Positions 32,959 to 41,401 of a DNA stretch of 62,591 nucleotides are shown one piece after another. Numbering within the stretch: position 1 is the stretch's first letter; every line of letters starts with the position of its first letter. Source of the DNA: DASTPP01 sp035762175 (lineage in GTDB: Bacteria; Myxococcota_A; Polyangia; Polyangiales; Polyangiaceae). The notes beneath the pieces were generated by a model. The model saw only the letters and a program-made list of their open reading frames with translations, had not been told where the DNA came from and ran no database searches. A program made the translations under genes and the position numbers. The DNA is taken from assembly GCA_035762175.1 (NCBI GenBank), contig DASTPP010000141.1, forward strand, positions 1 through 62,591, written 5' to 3'.

Positions 32959-34260
32959 ATGAAGAACTTCGCATTGTTCCGTTGCTCCCTCGGCGCCAGC
33001 TCGGCCCTCTTTTTGGCGCTACCCGGGTGCATCCAAGACGTCGACGCCGTCGAATCCGCAGATGTGGTCGAAGCCGTACGCGTGGACAATGGCGGCAGCG
33101 GAGGCGGCGCGACCACGCCCGGCCCGCGCGGCCCGGTCGGCGTCGCCGGCCGCCCCGGCGGCGAGCCCGACGCCCCGGGCGGGCGGGCGGGCGCCGGCGG
33201 CAGCGGCGGCGGCAGCGGCGGCAGCGGCGGCACGGCCGGCGCGGCCGGCTCCGGCGCCGGCGGTGCGGCCGGGTCGCCGACCGAGCCGCCCGTGCCGACG
33301 CAGCCCGCGATCGTGGCGACGGGCATCGCGGGCACGCTCGCGGTCGACGACACCACGCTCTTCATCGGCACGAGCGGCAACGTGCCCTACCGCGTCGCCA
33401 AGACGGGCGGCACGCCCGAGCGGCTCGCCGACGGCAGCGCGCAGCCCGCCGGCTCGGTGCAGCTCGTCTCGCTCGACGCGACCCACGCGTACTGGTCGGT
33501 TTACACCGGCGTCGTCGACTTTCAGAGCCTGACCGGCTACGCGATCTTGCGCGCCCCGAAGGCGGGCGGGCGGGTGTCGGCCGTGACCTCGGTCAAGGGG
33601 CCCAACTTCGCGGTGCCCGCGGCCATCGCGGTCGACGACGAGTGGGTCTACCTGACGCAGCCCGACATCTACAACAGCAACGCCCCCCCCGAGGCCCTGG
33701 TCGGCGTCGTGCGGCGCGTGCCGAAGGCGGGCGGCCCCGCGCACGATCTGTCGGCCGACTTCTCGTACGTCGTGGCCGTCGACGCCGCGCACGTCTTCTG
33801 GGCCCGCCCGACCGCCGGCGGGACGCAGCTGATTCGGGCCGACAAGGACGGCGCCAACGCCCAGGTGTTCGTGCAAGAGCTCGGCAGCATCGGCGCGATC
33901 GCGTCGAGCGGCGACCGGCTCTACTGGACGGTGTCCGACGCCGGCACCTTCATGCTGCGCAGCGCCGCGCCCGGGCAGGCGCCCGTCACGATCGCCACGA
34001 GCGACAAGTACTTCGGGGTGCCGGCGGGCGCGCCCGACGCGGCCTACTTCTTGCGGCCCGGCGGGGCGAGCACGGGCAAGGTGCTGCGCGCCTCGCTGCA
34101 AGGCGAGCTGACCGAGCTGGCGACGGCGCCCGCGGCGGCGACCTCGCCCGTCTTCTACGGCACCTACGGCAACCGCATCGCGGTCGACAACGCCGCCGTC
34201 TACTGGTCCTACGAGGGCGACGTCGGCGGCGCGCCCCGCGTCTTCCGGCTCGCGCGCTGA
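32959..34260 (+). CDS. Secreted lipoprotein with Gly-rich spacer and propeller-like repeats
   Basis: 433 residues. Signal peptide and lipobox (ALFLALPGC), low-complexity Gly/Pro/Ala spacer (about 45-110), then propeller-type repeats with (A/V)-x-VDD or VDAxHVFW strands (ATHAYWSVYTGVV, EWVYLTQPDIY, AAHVFWARPTAGG, DRLYWTVSDAG, AAVYWSYEGDVGG). It is the same type of protein as the one at 7193. ATG 32959 has AAAGGTAGG upstream. A sigma factor gene starts 14 nt after its stop, so it may be in that operon, perhaps as its surface partner; this is an inference. Confidence 0.82.
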   Translation: MKNFALFRCSLGASSALFLALPGCIQDVDAVESADVVEAVRVDNGGSGGGATTPGPRGPVGVAGRPGGEPDAPGGRAGAGGSGGGSGGSGGTAGAAGSGAGGAAGSPTEPPVPTQPAIVATGIAGTLAVDDTTLFIGTSGNVPYRVAKTGGTPERLADGSAQPAGSVQLVSLDATHAYWSVYTGVVDFQSLTGYAILRAPKAGGRVSAVTSVKGPNFAVPAAIAVDDEWVYLTQPDIYNSNAPPEALVGVVRRVPKAGGPAHDLSADFSYVVAVDAAHVFWARPTAGGTQLIRADKDGANAQVFVQELGSIGAIASSGDRLYWTVSDAGTFMLRSAAPGQAPVTIATSDKYFGVPAGAPDAAYFLRPGGASTGKVLRASLQGELTELATAPAAATSPVFYGTYGNRIAVDNAAVYWSYEGDVGGAPRVFRLAR

Positions 34261-34274
34261 GCCGCCCCCGGCCG

Positions 34275-34895
34275 ATGAGCACGCCCTCGCCCTCGCCCGA
34301 CGACGGCGCGCCCGACGACGGCGCGCCCGACGACGGCGCGCTCGCGCGCGCGGCGCGGGACGGCCGGCACGACGTGGTCTTGCTCATCTGGGACCGCCAC
34401 AGCCCCGCGGTGCGCGGCGTGCTACGGCGCTCGCTCGGCCCCGGCGCCGACGTCGAAGATCTCGTGCAAGAGGTCTTCTTGAAGTTTCACCGCAACGTCG
34501 GGGGGCTGCGCAAGGCCGAGTCGCTGCGCAGCTTTCTCGTCGGCATCGCCGCGCGCACGGCCATCTCCGAGCTGCGGCGGCGCAAGGTGCGGCGCTTTCT
34601 GTCGCTCACCGACGACGGCGAGGTGCCCGAGCGCGCCGGCTGCCGCGACGACGGGCCGCGGGCGCTCACGCGCCTCTACCAGATCCTCGACGGGTGCTCG
34701 GCGGGCGACCGGTTGGCCTTCGTGCTGCGCTACGTCGAGGGCCTCGAGCTCGCCGAGGTCGCCGCCGCCCTCGGCGTCTCCGTCGCCACGGCGAAGCGCC
34801 AGCTCGCCCGCGTCCACGCGCGGGTCTCGCTCATGGCGGGCCGCGACGATCTCCTCTCGTTGTACGTGACGCGCGGAGGCGAGGCGCATGTCTGA
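34275..34895 (+). CDS. ECF RNA polymerase sigma factor
   Basis: 206 residues. Region 2 (HSPAVRGVLRRSLGPGADVEDLVQEVFLKFHR) and region 4 (AGDRLAFVLRYVEGLELAEVAAALGVSVATAKRQLARVHARV) are complete. The N-terminus has a Pro-Asp-Asp-Gly-Ala repeat (PDDGA, 3 copies). The stop overlaps the start of the FecR gene by 8 nt, so sigma and FecR are translationally coupled; FecR is its likely regulator. No TonB receptor is encoded nearby, so this is a myxobacterial sigma/FecR/outer-membrane unit and not a classical iron system. Confidence 0.92.
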   Translation: MSTPSPSPDDGAPDDGAPDDGALARAARDGRHDVVLLIWDRHSPAVRGVLRRSLGPGADVEDLVQEVFLKFHRNVGGLRKAESLRSFLVGIAARTAISELRRRKVRRFLSLTDDGEVPERAGCRDDGPRALTRLYQILDGCSAGDRLAFVLRYVEGLELAEVAAALGVSVATAKRQLARVHARVSLMAGRDDLLSLYVTRGGEAHV

Positions 34896-36381
34896 CGACC
34901 CCCGCCCCGGCCTCTCGCCCGCCCTGCTCGAGCTGGCCCGCCGCGCCGGCGACGGCGCGCTGCCCCCGCCGGCCGCGCGCCTCGCCCGCCGCCGCTTCGA
35001 AGACGCGCTCGCCGGCCGCCCCCCCCGGCGCCGCGCCCGGTGGCCGCTCGGCGCGGGCGTCGCCGCCGCCGCGGTCGCCGCGCTCACCGTTGCCGCCCGG
35101 CCCCTGCGCTACGAGGTCTCGGGCGCCGCCCGCCTCGCCACCGACGAATGGGTGCAGACCTCCGACGAGGGCGCCGGCCGGCTCGCGTTCTCGGACGGCA
35201 CGAGGGTCGACGTCACCCCCGGCACCAGCCTGCGCATCGCCCGCGTCAACGCGCGCGGCGCCGACCTCGTGCAAGAGCGCGGGCGCGCCTTCTACGCGGT
35301 CACCCGCCGACCCGCGGGCGCCTGGCGCGTCGCCGCCGGGCCCTACCAGGTCACCGTGACCGGCACGCGCTTCGCCGTCTCGTGGGCGCCCGAGCGCGGC
35401 GAATTCGTCACCGAGTTGCACGAAGGCAGCGTCGTCATCGCGGGGCCCGACGCCGCCCAGGGCATTGGCCTGCACGCCGGGCAGCGCTTCCGTGCCCTCG
35501 CCTCGGGCGGCATCGCCATCGAGCCGCTGGGGCCCCGCGCGCTCGACGTCGTCGAAGCCCCGAGCGCCCCGCCTGCCCCGCCCACCCCGCCCGCACTGCC
35601 TGCCCCGCCCGCCCCGCCTGCCCCGCCTGCCCCGCCTGCAACGCCTGCCCCGCCTGCAACGCCTGCACCGCCTGCCCCCCTTGAGGCCCCGTCGGCCCAA
35701 CCGACCGCCCTCGAAACGGCCCCGCGAGCATCGTCAGCGGCCCTGCTGGCGCCGCTGTCGACGACGGCGACCGCCCTTCCCTTCGTCTCGCCGCCGGGAG
35801 CCACCTTGCCCGCCCCAACCCCCTTCCCGTCGGCTGCTCCGCCCCTGCCTGACGTCGCGGCTTCGGCCTCTGCTCCGCCCGCCACGAGCTCGGGCCCCCT
35901 CGCGCCCCTGCCCCCGCGCGCCTTGTCCGAACGCGTCGTCAGCGGCGAAGCCGCGGCCATCGTCGCCGAGGTCGAGCGCGATGGGCTCGACGCGGTCGCG
36001 GCGCGCTCGTCGCCGGCCGAGCTCGTCACCGTCGCCGACGCCGCCCGCTACGCCCGCAAGCCGGCGCTCGCGCTCGCGGCGTTGCGGCTCGTGCGCGCGC
36101 GCCACCCCGGCACGCGCGAGGCGGCGCTGGCGGCGTTCCACCTCGGGCGCGTCGACGACGACGAGGGGCGGCCCGGCGCGGCGCTCGTTTGGTACGAGGC
36201 TTACCTGCGCGAGAGCGGCGGCGCCGGCCCCTTCGCCCCCGAGGTGCGGGGCCGCCAGATGCTCGCCACCGCCCGCGTCGCCGGCCCGCTCGCCGCGCGC
36301 CCGTTCGCCGCCGAGTACCTGCGCCTCTACCCTGACGGCCCCTACGCTTCCCGCGCCGGCGCCCTGGTCGGCGGCCCGTGA
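34888..36381 (+). CDS. FecR-family membrane protein with Pro-rich linker and helical C-terminus
   Basis: 497 residues. Cytoplasmic start (ALLELARRAGD), membrane helix about 50-70, FecR domain about 75-215 (LAFSDGTRVDVTPGTSLRI, YQVTVTGTRFAVSW, LHEGSVVIAGPDA, GLHAGQRFRAL), a long APP/ATP repeat (15-bp DNA units, about 35575-35675) and a TPR-like C-terminus (about 390-490: AARYARKPALALAALRLVRA, AAFHLGRVDDDEGRPGAALVWYEAYL). It probably senses or transduces a periplasmic signal to the sigma factor encoded just upstream. Starts at ATG 34888 within the sigma gene end. Confidence 0.88.
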   Translation: MSDDPRPGLSPALLELARRAGDGALPPPAARLARRRFEDALAGRPPRRRARWPLGAGVAAAAVAALTVAARPLRYEVSGAARLATDEWVQTSDEGAGRLAFSDGTRVDVTPGTSLRIARVNARGADLVQERGRAFYAVTRRPAGAWRVAAGPYQVTVTGTRFAVSWAPERGEFVTELHEGSVVIAGPDAAQGIGLHAGQRFRALASGGIAIEPLGPRALDVVEAPSAPPAPPTPPALPAPPAPPAPPAPPATPAPPATPAPPAPLEAPSAQPTALETAPRASSAALLAPLSTTATALPFVSPPGATLPAPTPFPSAAPPLPDVAASASAPPATSSGPLAPLPPRALSERVVSGEAAAIVAEVERDGLDAVAARSSPAELVTVADAARYARKPALALAALRLVRARHPGTREAALAAFHLGRVDDDEGRPGAALVWYEAYLRESGGAGPFAPEVRGRQMLATARVAGPLAARPFAAEYLRLYPDGPYASRAGALVGGP

Positions 36382-37328
36382 AGCGCCCGGCGGCGGGCGT
36401 CGCCCTGGCCATCGCGCTGGGGCTGGGCGGGGTCGCGCAGGCCGCGACGCCGCGGCTGCACGTTCCCTCGCCGAGCGGCCTGCCCTGGCCCGCGCGCGAC
36501 GCGGCCGCGCGCCTGGAGGCCGAAGCCGAGGCCGCCGGGCTCAGCGCGGGCGGCGGCGAGGGCGAAGGCGAAGGCGACCTTCGCGCGACGGTCGTCGCCG
36601 AGGGCGAGCGGCCGATGATCGTGATCGAAAGGACGCGCCGGCCGCCGCAGATCTTCCGCGCCGACGACGTGCCGGTCGACGAGGCGCCGGCGGTGGTCGC
36701 GCTCCGGGCCGTCGAGTGGCTCAAGGCCGAGCTGGCGCCGGCGCCCCGCCCCGCGCCCGCGCCGCCACCCGCCCCGCCCGCAGCCCTCTCCGGCCCGCCG
36801 ACGGCCCCGGCGAGCCCCTACGGACGCCCCCACCTGAGCGCGTCGCTCGCCATGTCCCTCGACGGGGGCGACGTCACGCTCGCGCCCGCCGTCGCGCTCG
36901 GCGCGGGCGTCGGCGGCGCGGGCTTCGTGCGCTTGTCGGGCTGGGGCCCTTCGACCCGCGCCACGGTCGCTGCGCCGCAGGGCTCGGCGCGCGTCCGCTC
37001 GCTCGGCGCCGCCGCGTCGGCCGGCTGGTCGTGGCCCCTCGCGGGCTCGTCCTGGCTCGCCGCGGCGGTCGGGGTGGGCGTCGCCCGCTACGCCATCGAG
37101 GGCCGCGGGGCCCCGGGCTTCGTCGCCCGGCGCGCCGCGACGACGAGCGCCTTGGCCATGCTCGACGCGAGCGTGCTGCGCCCGCTCGTCGGCCCGGTGG
37201 CGGGCGTCGCGAGCGTCGGGGCGAGCTTCGCGCTGCCCGCGGTGGGCGTCCGCATTGCGGACGTCAGGGTCGCCGAACGCGGCCGCCCCGAGCTGCGGGC
37301 GGCGTTGGGCGTGCAGGTGGCCTTCTGA
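36378..37328 (+). CDS. Periplasmic/outer-membrane beta-barrel-like protein
   Basis: 316 residues. Cleavable signal peptide (about 1-22, ALGLGGVAQAA), a region to about 120 with no known domain, a Pro/Ala linker, and a C-terminal half of alternating strands (SASLAMSLDGGDVTLAPAVALGAGV, VRSLGAAASAGWSWPLAG, WLAAAVGVGVARYAI, GASFALPAVGVRIADVRVA) ending in aromatic F (ALGVQVAF), as in outer-membrane barrels. GTG 36378 overlaps the FecR stop by 4 nt (GTGA). It is the last gene of the sigma-FecR operon and its likely target or input. Confidence 0.75.
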   Translation: MKRPAAGVALAIALGLGGVAQAATPRLHVPSPSGLPWPARDAAARLEAEAEAAGLSAGGGEGEGEGDLRATVVAEGERPMIVIERTRRPPQIFRADDVPVDEAPAVVALRAVEWLKAELAPAPRPAPAPPPAPPAALSGPPTAPASPYGRPHLSASLAMSLDGGDVTLAPAVALGAGVGGAGFVRLSGWGPSTRATVAAPQGSARVRSLGAAASAGWSWPLAGSSWLAAAVGVGVARYAIEGRGAPGFVARRAATTSALAMLDASVLRPLVGPVAGVASVGASFALPAVGVRIADVRVAERGRPELRAALGVQVAF

Positions 37329-37486
37329 ATACGGGCGGCGGGTGACCTTGGGCGCCCGGCGGCCCCGGCCGCTTGCTGGTCCGAATAACGATGGCCGGCA
37401 GGAGGCCGGCCGGGGGGCGTCGGCGGCGGCCCCTCGCGGATCGTTGGCCGCCCGAGCGAGCGGGCGGCATGACGGCCGAACTCGGG

Positions 37487-38476
37487 TCAGAGCCCGGCGA
37501 GCTTCAGGCGGTTGGCCTGCTGCCGGAACACCGCGACCGGGTCGGTCGCGAAGAGCGCGGTGAGGCCGAGGACCTGGTTGACCTCGTCCATGTGGTTCAT
37601 CGCGTAGTCGTCGCGCAGCACGCGGCCGAAGTGCGTGCTGCAGCGGCCGACCAGGCCGTCGTTGTCTTCGTCGAAGGCGAGCGACGAGACGCCGAGCGAG
37701 CCATCGGCGACGTCGAGGATGTTGGTGAAGACGCTCGAGCCCGACCACGAGTAGAGCTGCGCGCCCTGGAACGACGTCGCCCCCTGCCCGCACGCGGTCG
37801 AGGGGATGCCCGCCGGGAACTCGGCGTTGAACGACGCCATGCCCGCCGACGTCAGGTTGTTCAACCCCGCGAGCGAGTCTTGCGGGTTGCTCGTGCCGGT
37901 CAGCAGGTTGATGACGACGCCGAGGCTGTTGGCGAAGAACGAGAGCACCGTCTGCGTGAAGCCGCCCGACGTCGTGTTGTCGGCCAAGAAGTCGGCCACG
38001 TCGGAGCCCTTGTGCGGCGAGCCCACGGTCGTCACCGACGCGACCAGGTCGGGCCGCACCGCCAGCACGTAGCGCACGTCGAGGCCGCCGTGGCTGTGGC
38101 CGACGAGGTTCACCTTGCCCGTGCCCGAGGCCGCCGCGATCTGCTCGACCTGCTCGAGCAGCTGCTCGCCGCGCACCACCGTGTCGTTGAACGAGCTGAC
38201 CTTGGTCACGTACACCTTCGCCCCGCCGGAGCGCAGCGAGTCGGCGATGCCGTGCCAGTAGTCGAACACGCCGAAGAGGCTGTCGAACCCGCCCATGCCG
38301 TGCGCCAGCACGATCGGGTACTTCGTGGCGGTGTACGTGCCCGACGTGACGTCGGAGCTCTCGGCCGCCGTATCGCCCGCCGGGTCGACCTCTTCGCCGG
38401 CCTCGCCGTTACAGCCGAAGGCCACGAGCGACGCCAGCGCGAGCGTCGAAATAAAGCTGCCAAACGTGGGGCGCAT
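37487..38476 (-). CDS. Secreted triacylglycerol lipase (family I-like), lipoprotein
   Basis: 329 residues. Signal peptide with lipobox (LASLVAFGC). The lipase domain has YPIVLAHGMGGFDSL (oxyanion loop), S128 in GHSHGG, Asp in DEDNDGLVG and His in YAMNHMDEV, matching Pseudomonas/Burkholderia family I lipases, with a long calcium-site-like region. Those lipases usually need a foldase; none is encoded nearby. Hydrolyses fats or long-chain esters outside the cell. ATG 38476 has AAGGAGGG 9 nt upstream. The base composition before it is lower in GC than the rest of the window. Confidence 0.93.
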   Translation of the reverse strand: MRPTFGSFISTLALASLVAFGCNGEAGEEVDPAGDTAAESSDVTSGTYTATKYPIVLAHGMGGFDSLFGVFDYWHGIADSLRSGGAKVYVTKVSSFNDTVVRGEQLLEQVEQIAAASGTGKVNLVGHSHGGLDVRYVLAVRPDLVASVTTVGSPHKGSDVADFLADNTTSGGFTQTVLSFFANSLGVVINLLTGTSNPQDSLAGLNNLTSAGMASFNAEFPAGIPSTACGQGATSFQGAQLYSWSGSSVFTNILDVADGSLGVSSLAFDEDNDGLVGRCSTHFGRVLRDDYAMNHMDEVNQVLGLTALFATDPVAVFRQQANRLKLAGL

Positions 38477-38490
38477 CTTACCCTCCTTGG

Positions 38491-38506
38491 AATGCCAATA
38501 GGCATT
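38491..38506 (-). promoter_or_regulatory. Operator-like dyad upstream of the lipase
   Basis: AATGCC (38491-38496), AATA, GGCATT (38501-38506): a perfect 6-bp inverted repeat just before the lipase Shine-Dalgarno. The nearby TTGACGTCGTTTTGACGTTA carries TTGACGT twice, 11 bp apart. A repressor or activator site is plausible. Confidence 0.45.
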
Positions 38507-38653
38507 GACGTCGTTTTGACGTTACCGACGGTATGGCAGAGCCTGAACGACGGTCAATAGAGAAAACGCCGCCAATGCAGCGCGTCAGGAAGCCCGAAAG
38601 ACAAACTCAAACCGTGACACAAAGCGCAATAACGCAATGCGCAGAGACAGCCT

Positions 38654-38723
38654 GTTCAGATTCCTAACGCCCCAATCCGGGCCCGTTCAGATTCCTAACG
38701 CCCCAATCCGGGCCCGTTCAGAT
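38654..38723. repeat. 31-bp tandem repeat, 2.3 copies
   Basis: GTTCAGATTCCTAACGCCCC plus 11 bases at 38654 and 38685, and a partial third GTTCAGAT at 38716. Identical copies, no spacers, so it is not a CRISPR array. Confidence 0.9.
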
Positions 38724-39152
38724 CTCTTACTCGGATTGCCTTTTCACGTAAGAATCTCGTCGAGTCCCAGCGTCCGATTCTGCCCCTAGCGCAAGGCAGC
38801 CAGGCGCGGCTGAGCGGGCATGTCTGAAACCATCGCACCCGACGTCGCTCGCCCACAGCCTGCGACAGGGCCCGAGCGATTCTTCGCCGCCTGTCCTTAA
38901 TTCAGGGCGGGCCCCGCCCCGGGCCCCCGCCGGTCGGCGCGCGCTGCCCATCGACGCGAGGTGGCGCGCCCGGCCCGGGCCCCCGCCGGTCGGCGCGCGG
39001 GTCCGAGCCCTGCGGCCCTCGCGGGGGCCGAGCCCTGCGGCCCGCGCGGGGGGGCTTCGAGCCCTCGTCGGCCGGGCGGCGGGCGGCGCAAGGCCCGATT
39101 TGCGGGCGGGCTAGCGGGCGCGGGGGGCGGGGCTTGCCCCCGGGGGCGATGG

Positions 39153-41390
39153 ATGCGACCCCTTGGCGCCGCCGTGAACCCCCGTCCTGCCCCCGACCCG
39201 CGGGTCGAGCGCCTCGTCAGCGCGGCGTGGCGCTACGTGCCGCTGGGGCTCGCGGTGGGGCTGCTGGCGCAGCGAACGACGGCGACGATCTTGGCGCGCA
39301 ACGGGGGCGAGCCCGGGGTGCCGCTCGACGACGCGTACATTCACTTTCAGTACGCCCGCTCGCTCGCCGAGGGCCGCTTTTACGCGTTCATGCCGGGCGA
39401 GGGCTACACCTCGGGCGCGACCAGCCTGCTCTGGCCGGCGGCGCTCGCCCCCTTCTACCTGCTCGGTTTGCGCGACACCTCGATCGTGTGGGCCGCCTGG
39501 GCGCTCGGCTGGTTCTTCTTCGCGCTGCTCGTGGCCGAGGTGATGCGCCTGGCCGAGCGGCTCGTCGGCCGGGCGACGGCGCTCGGGGCGGCGGCGGCGA
39601 CGCTCGGCTTCGGGGGCTACACCTGGTTCGCGGCGAGCGGCATGGAGGTAACACCGCTCGCCTGGGCGCTCGCGTACACGGCGCGCCTCGCGTCCGAGTG
39701 GCACGAGGGGCCCGAGCGGCGGGCGTGGCCGCTGCGCCAGCGCCTCTTGGTGATGGCCTTCGTCGGGCCGCTCGTCCGGCCCGAGGGCACGCTCTGCTCG
39801 CTGATGGCGGCCGCGGCGCTCGCGCTCTTTGCGCCGCCGGTGGCGGGGCCCTCGCCCGGGGCCCGGCAAGAGCCCTCACCCCCGGCCCCTCTCCCGGGGG
39901 AGAGGGGAAGAGAGGCGGGTGGGGCGGGCGGCCGGCGGGGTTGGCTCGCGCGGGCGTTCGCGCTCGCGGCGCTCGCGGGGCCGCTGGTGCCGCCGCTCAT
40001 CAACCGCGCGCTGACGGGGCAGTTTGCGACCACGACCACGATCGTCAAGTGGCTGCCGCCGAACCCGTACTACGGCGGCGCGAACCTCTGGGTGACGGTG
40101 CGCGCGAACCTCGACACCTTCGTGCGCGTCTTGCTCGACGGCCGCGAGTGGAGCGCCATCTTCGTGCCGGCCGGGTCGCAGCCGGTGGCGCTGGCGGCGT
40201 TCTGCTGCATTCCGTACGCGGGCTACCGGGGGCGCGCGCCCTTCCGGGCGCTGCTGGTGCTGGGGCTCGCGGCCTCGATGGCGCTGCCGACGACGTACCT
40301 CAGCTTTCTCTGGAACCGCCTGCGCTACCTCTGGCCCTTCGCCTTCGCCTGGTGCATCGGCCTCGCCTGCCTCGCCCGGGCGCTCGCCGACGCGGCCGCG
40401 TCGGTGCGGCCGCGCTGGGCCTCGGCGGCGCCGCTCGTCGCGGGGGCGCTGGCGGGGCTCTTGGCGCACCACCTGCCCTGGTCGATGGACGACGTGGCGA
40501 CGAGCGCGTACGCGATTCACAACCAGCAGGTCGAGCTCGGGCGCTGGGCGGCCGAGAGCCTGCCGGCGAGCGCGCGCATCGGCGTCAACGACACGGGGGC
40601 GATCGCGTACCTGAGCGGGCGGCGCACCTTCGACGTGGTGGGGCTGACGACGCCGCGCGAGGCGCGCTACTGGGTGGCGGGCGCCGGCTCGCGCTTCGAG
40701 CACTACGAGCGGCTCGAGGCCGAGAGCCCGAGCGTCCTGCCGACGCACTTCATCGTCTACCCCCACTGGATGAGCCTCGACGCCGTGCTCGGCCGCGAGC
40801 TGACGCGGGCGACGGTGACCGACCAGACCATCTTGGGCGGCACGACGATGGTCGCGTACGAGGCGCGCTACGACCTCTTGCACACGGGCGCCCGCCCGCT
40901 CGGTCCCGACGCGGCGCTCGCGCCGCTCGACGAGCTCGACGTCGCGGACCTCGAGTCGGAGGCCGCGCACGCCTACGACGCGCCCGAGGGCGGCGGCACC
41001 GAGGCCGACAACCTCGCGCACGTGTACGAGGCGGGCGAGCGGCGGGCGGCCGACGGGGGGCGGGGCAAGCGGCTCTACGACGGCTTCACGCTGCGGGCGG
41101 GGGTCGGGCCGCTGCGCCTGGTGGCGCGGCTCGGGGCGCCGCAGGGCGCGCGCCTGCGCGTCGCGACGGGCGGCGGGGCGGTGGCCGAGCTCGAGGTGCC
41201 GCGCGGCGCCTGGAACGAGCTCTCGGTCGCGCTGCCGCCGGCCTCGGGCGCCGGCGAGCGCCGGGTCGAGGTCGAGAGTACCGACGGCCGGCGCTTCGTC
41301 AGCATGCACTACTGGGCCTACGACGCCGGGGCGGCCCCCCCCGAGCCCGCCGCGCCGCCGCCCGGCGGGCGCGCGGGCCCCTCGCACTAG
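39153..41390 (+). CDS. GT-C-type integral membrane glycosyltransferase-like protein
   Basis: 745 residues. Many membrane helices from about 20 to 480 and a soluble C-terminal part (about 480-745). The first loop has DDAYIHFQYARSLAEG, then AFMPGEGYTSGATSLLWPA, the pattern of polyprenyl-phosphate-sugar-using GT-C enzymes (acidic pair plus GY-SG). The loop around residue 245 (EPSPPAPLPGERGR) is encoded by a palindromic repeat element (39873-39910) that seems to have inserted into the gene without breaking it. ATG 39153 or GTG 39174 could be the start. The sugar and acceptor are unknown; glycolipid or cell-wall glycan synthesis is likely. Confidence 0.8.
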   Translation: MRPLGAAVNPRPAPDPRVERLVSAAWRYVPLGLAVGLLAQRTTATILARNGGEPGVPLDDAYIHFQYARSLAEGRFYAFMPGEGYTSGATSLLWPAALAPFYLLGLRDTSIVWAAWALGWFFFALLVAEVMRLAERLVGRATALGAAAATLGFGGYTWFAASGMEVTPLAWALAYTARLASEWHEGPERRAWPLRQRLLVMAFVGPLVRPEGTLCSLMAAAALALFAPPVAGPSPGARQEPSPPAPLPGERGREAGGAGGRRGWLARAFALAALAGPLVPPLINRALTGQFATTTTIVKWLPPNPYYGGANLWVTVRANLDTFVRVLLDGREWSAIFVPAGSQPVALAAFCCIPYAGYRGRAPFRALLVLGLAASMALPTTYLSFLWNRLRYLWPFAFAWCIGLACLARALADAAASVRPRWASAAPLVAGALAGLLAHHLPWSMDDVATSAYAIHNQQVELGRWAAESLPASARIGVNDTGAIAYLSGRRTFDVVGLTTPREARYWVAGAGSRFEHYERLEAESPSVLPTHFIVYPHWMSLDAVLGRELTRATVTDQTILGGTTMVAYEARYDLLHTGARPLGPDAALAPLDELDVADLESEAAHAYDAPEGGGTEADNLAHVYEAGERRAADGGRGKRLYDGFTLRAGVGPLRLVARLGAPQGARLRVATGGGAVAELEVPRGAWNELSVALPPASGAGERRVEVESTDGRRFVSMHYWAYDAGAAPPEPAAPPPGGRAGPSH
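39873..39910 (+). repeat. Palindromic repeat element inside a coding region (copy 1)
   Basis: CCCTCACCCCCGGCCCCTCT followed by a hairpin of CCCCTCTCCC (39886-39895) and GGGAGAGGGG (39898-39907). The same sequence, in reverse orientation, is at 55683-55728. In frame it codes for an EPSPPAPLPGERG insert in the glycosyltransferase. Confidence 0.85.
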
Positions 41391-41401
41391 AAGCCTTTGC
41401 C

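Larger units (their letters stand above)
38477..39152. other. Long gap: AT-richer regulatory stretch, then GC-rich repeats
   Basis: No gene seen. 38480-38760 is unusually AT-rich and holds an operator-like dyad, TTGACGT direct repeats and a 31-bp tandem repeat. From about 38900 it is very GC-rich with a 23-bp direct repeat (GGGCCCCCGCCGGTCGGCGC plus 3 bases at 38921 and 38977) and GAGCCCTGCGGCC repeats, likely the non-coding leader of the plus-strand glycosyltransferase gene. Confidence 0.55.

Noticed and set aside
33062..34101. Other long frames across the Gly-rich lipoprotein gene
   Set aside because: They are produced by the GGC/GCC repeats of the spacer and lack any domain; the lipoprotein frame has signal peptide, lipobox and repeats.
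38654..38723. 31-bp repeats considered as a CRISPR array
   Set aside because: Copies are directly joined with no spacers, only 2.3 units, and no cas genes are near.
38727..38951. 74-residue minus-strand open frame upstream of the lipase
   Set aside because: Low-complexity Arg/Gly-rich start, no ribosome site, crosses from AT-rich to GC-rich DNA; no sign of a real protein.
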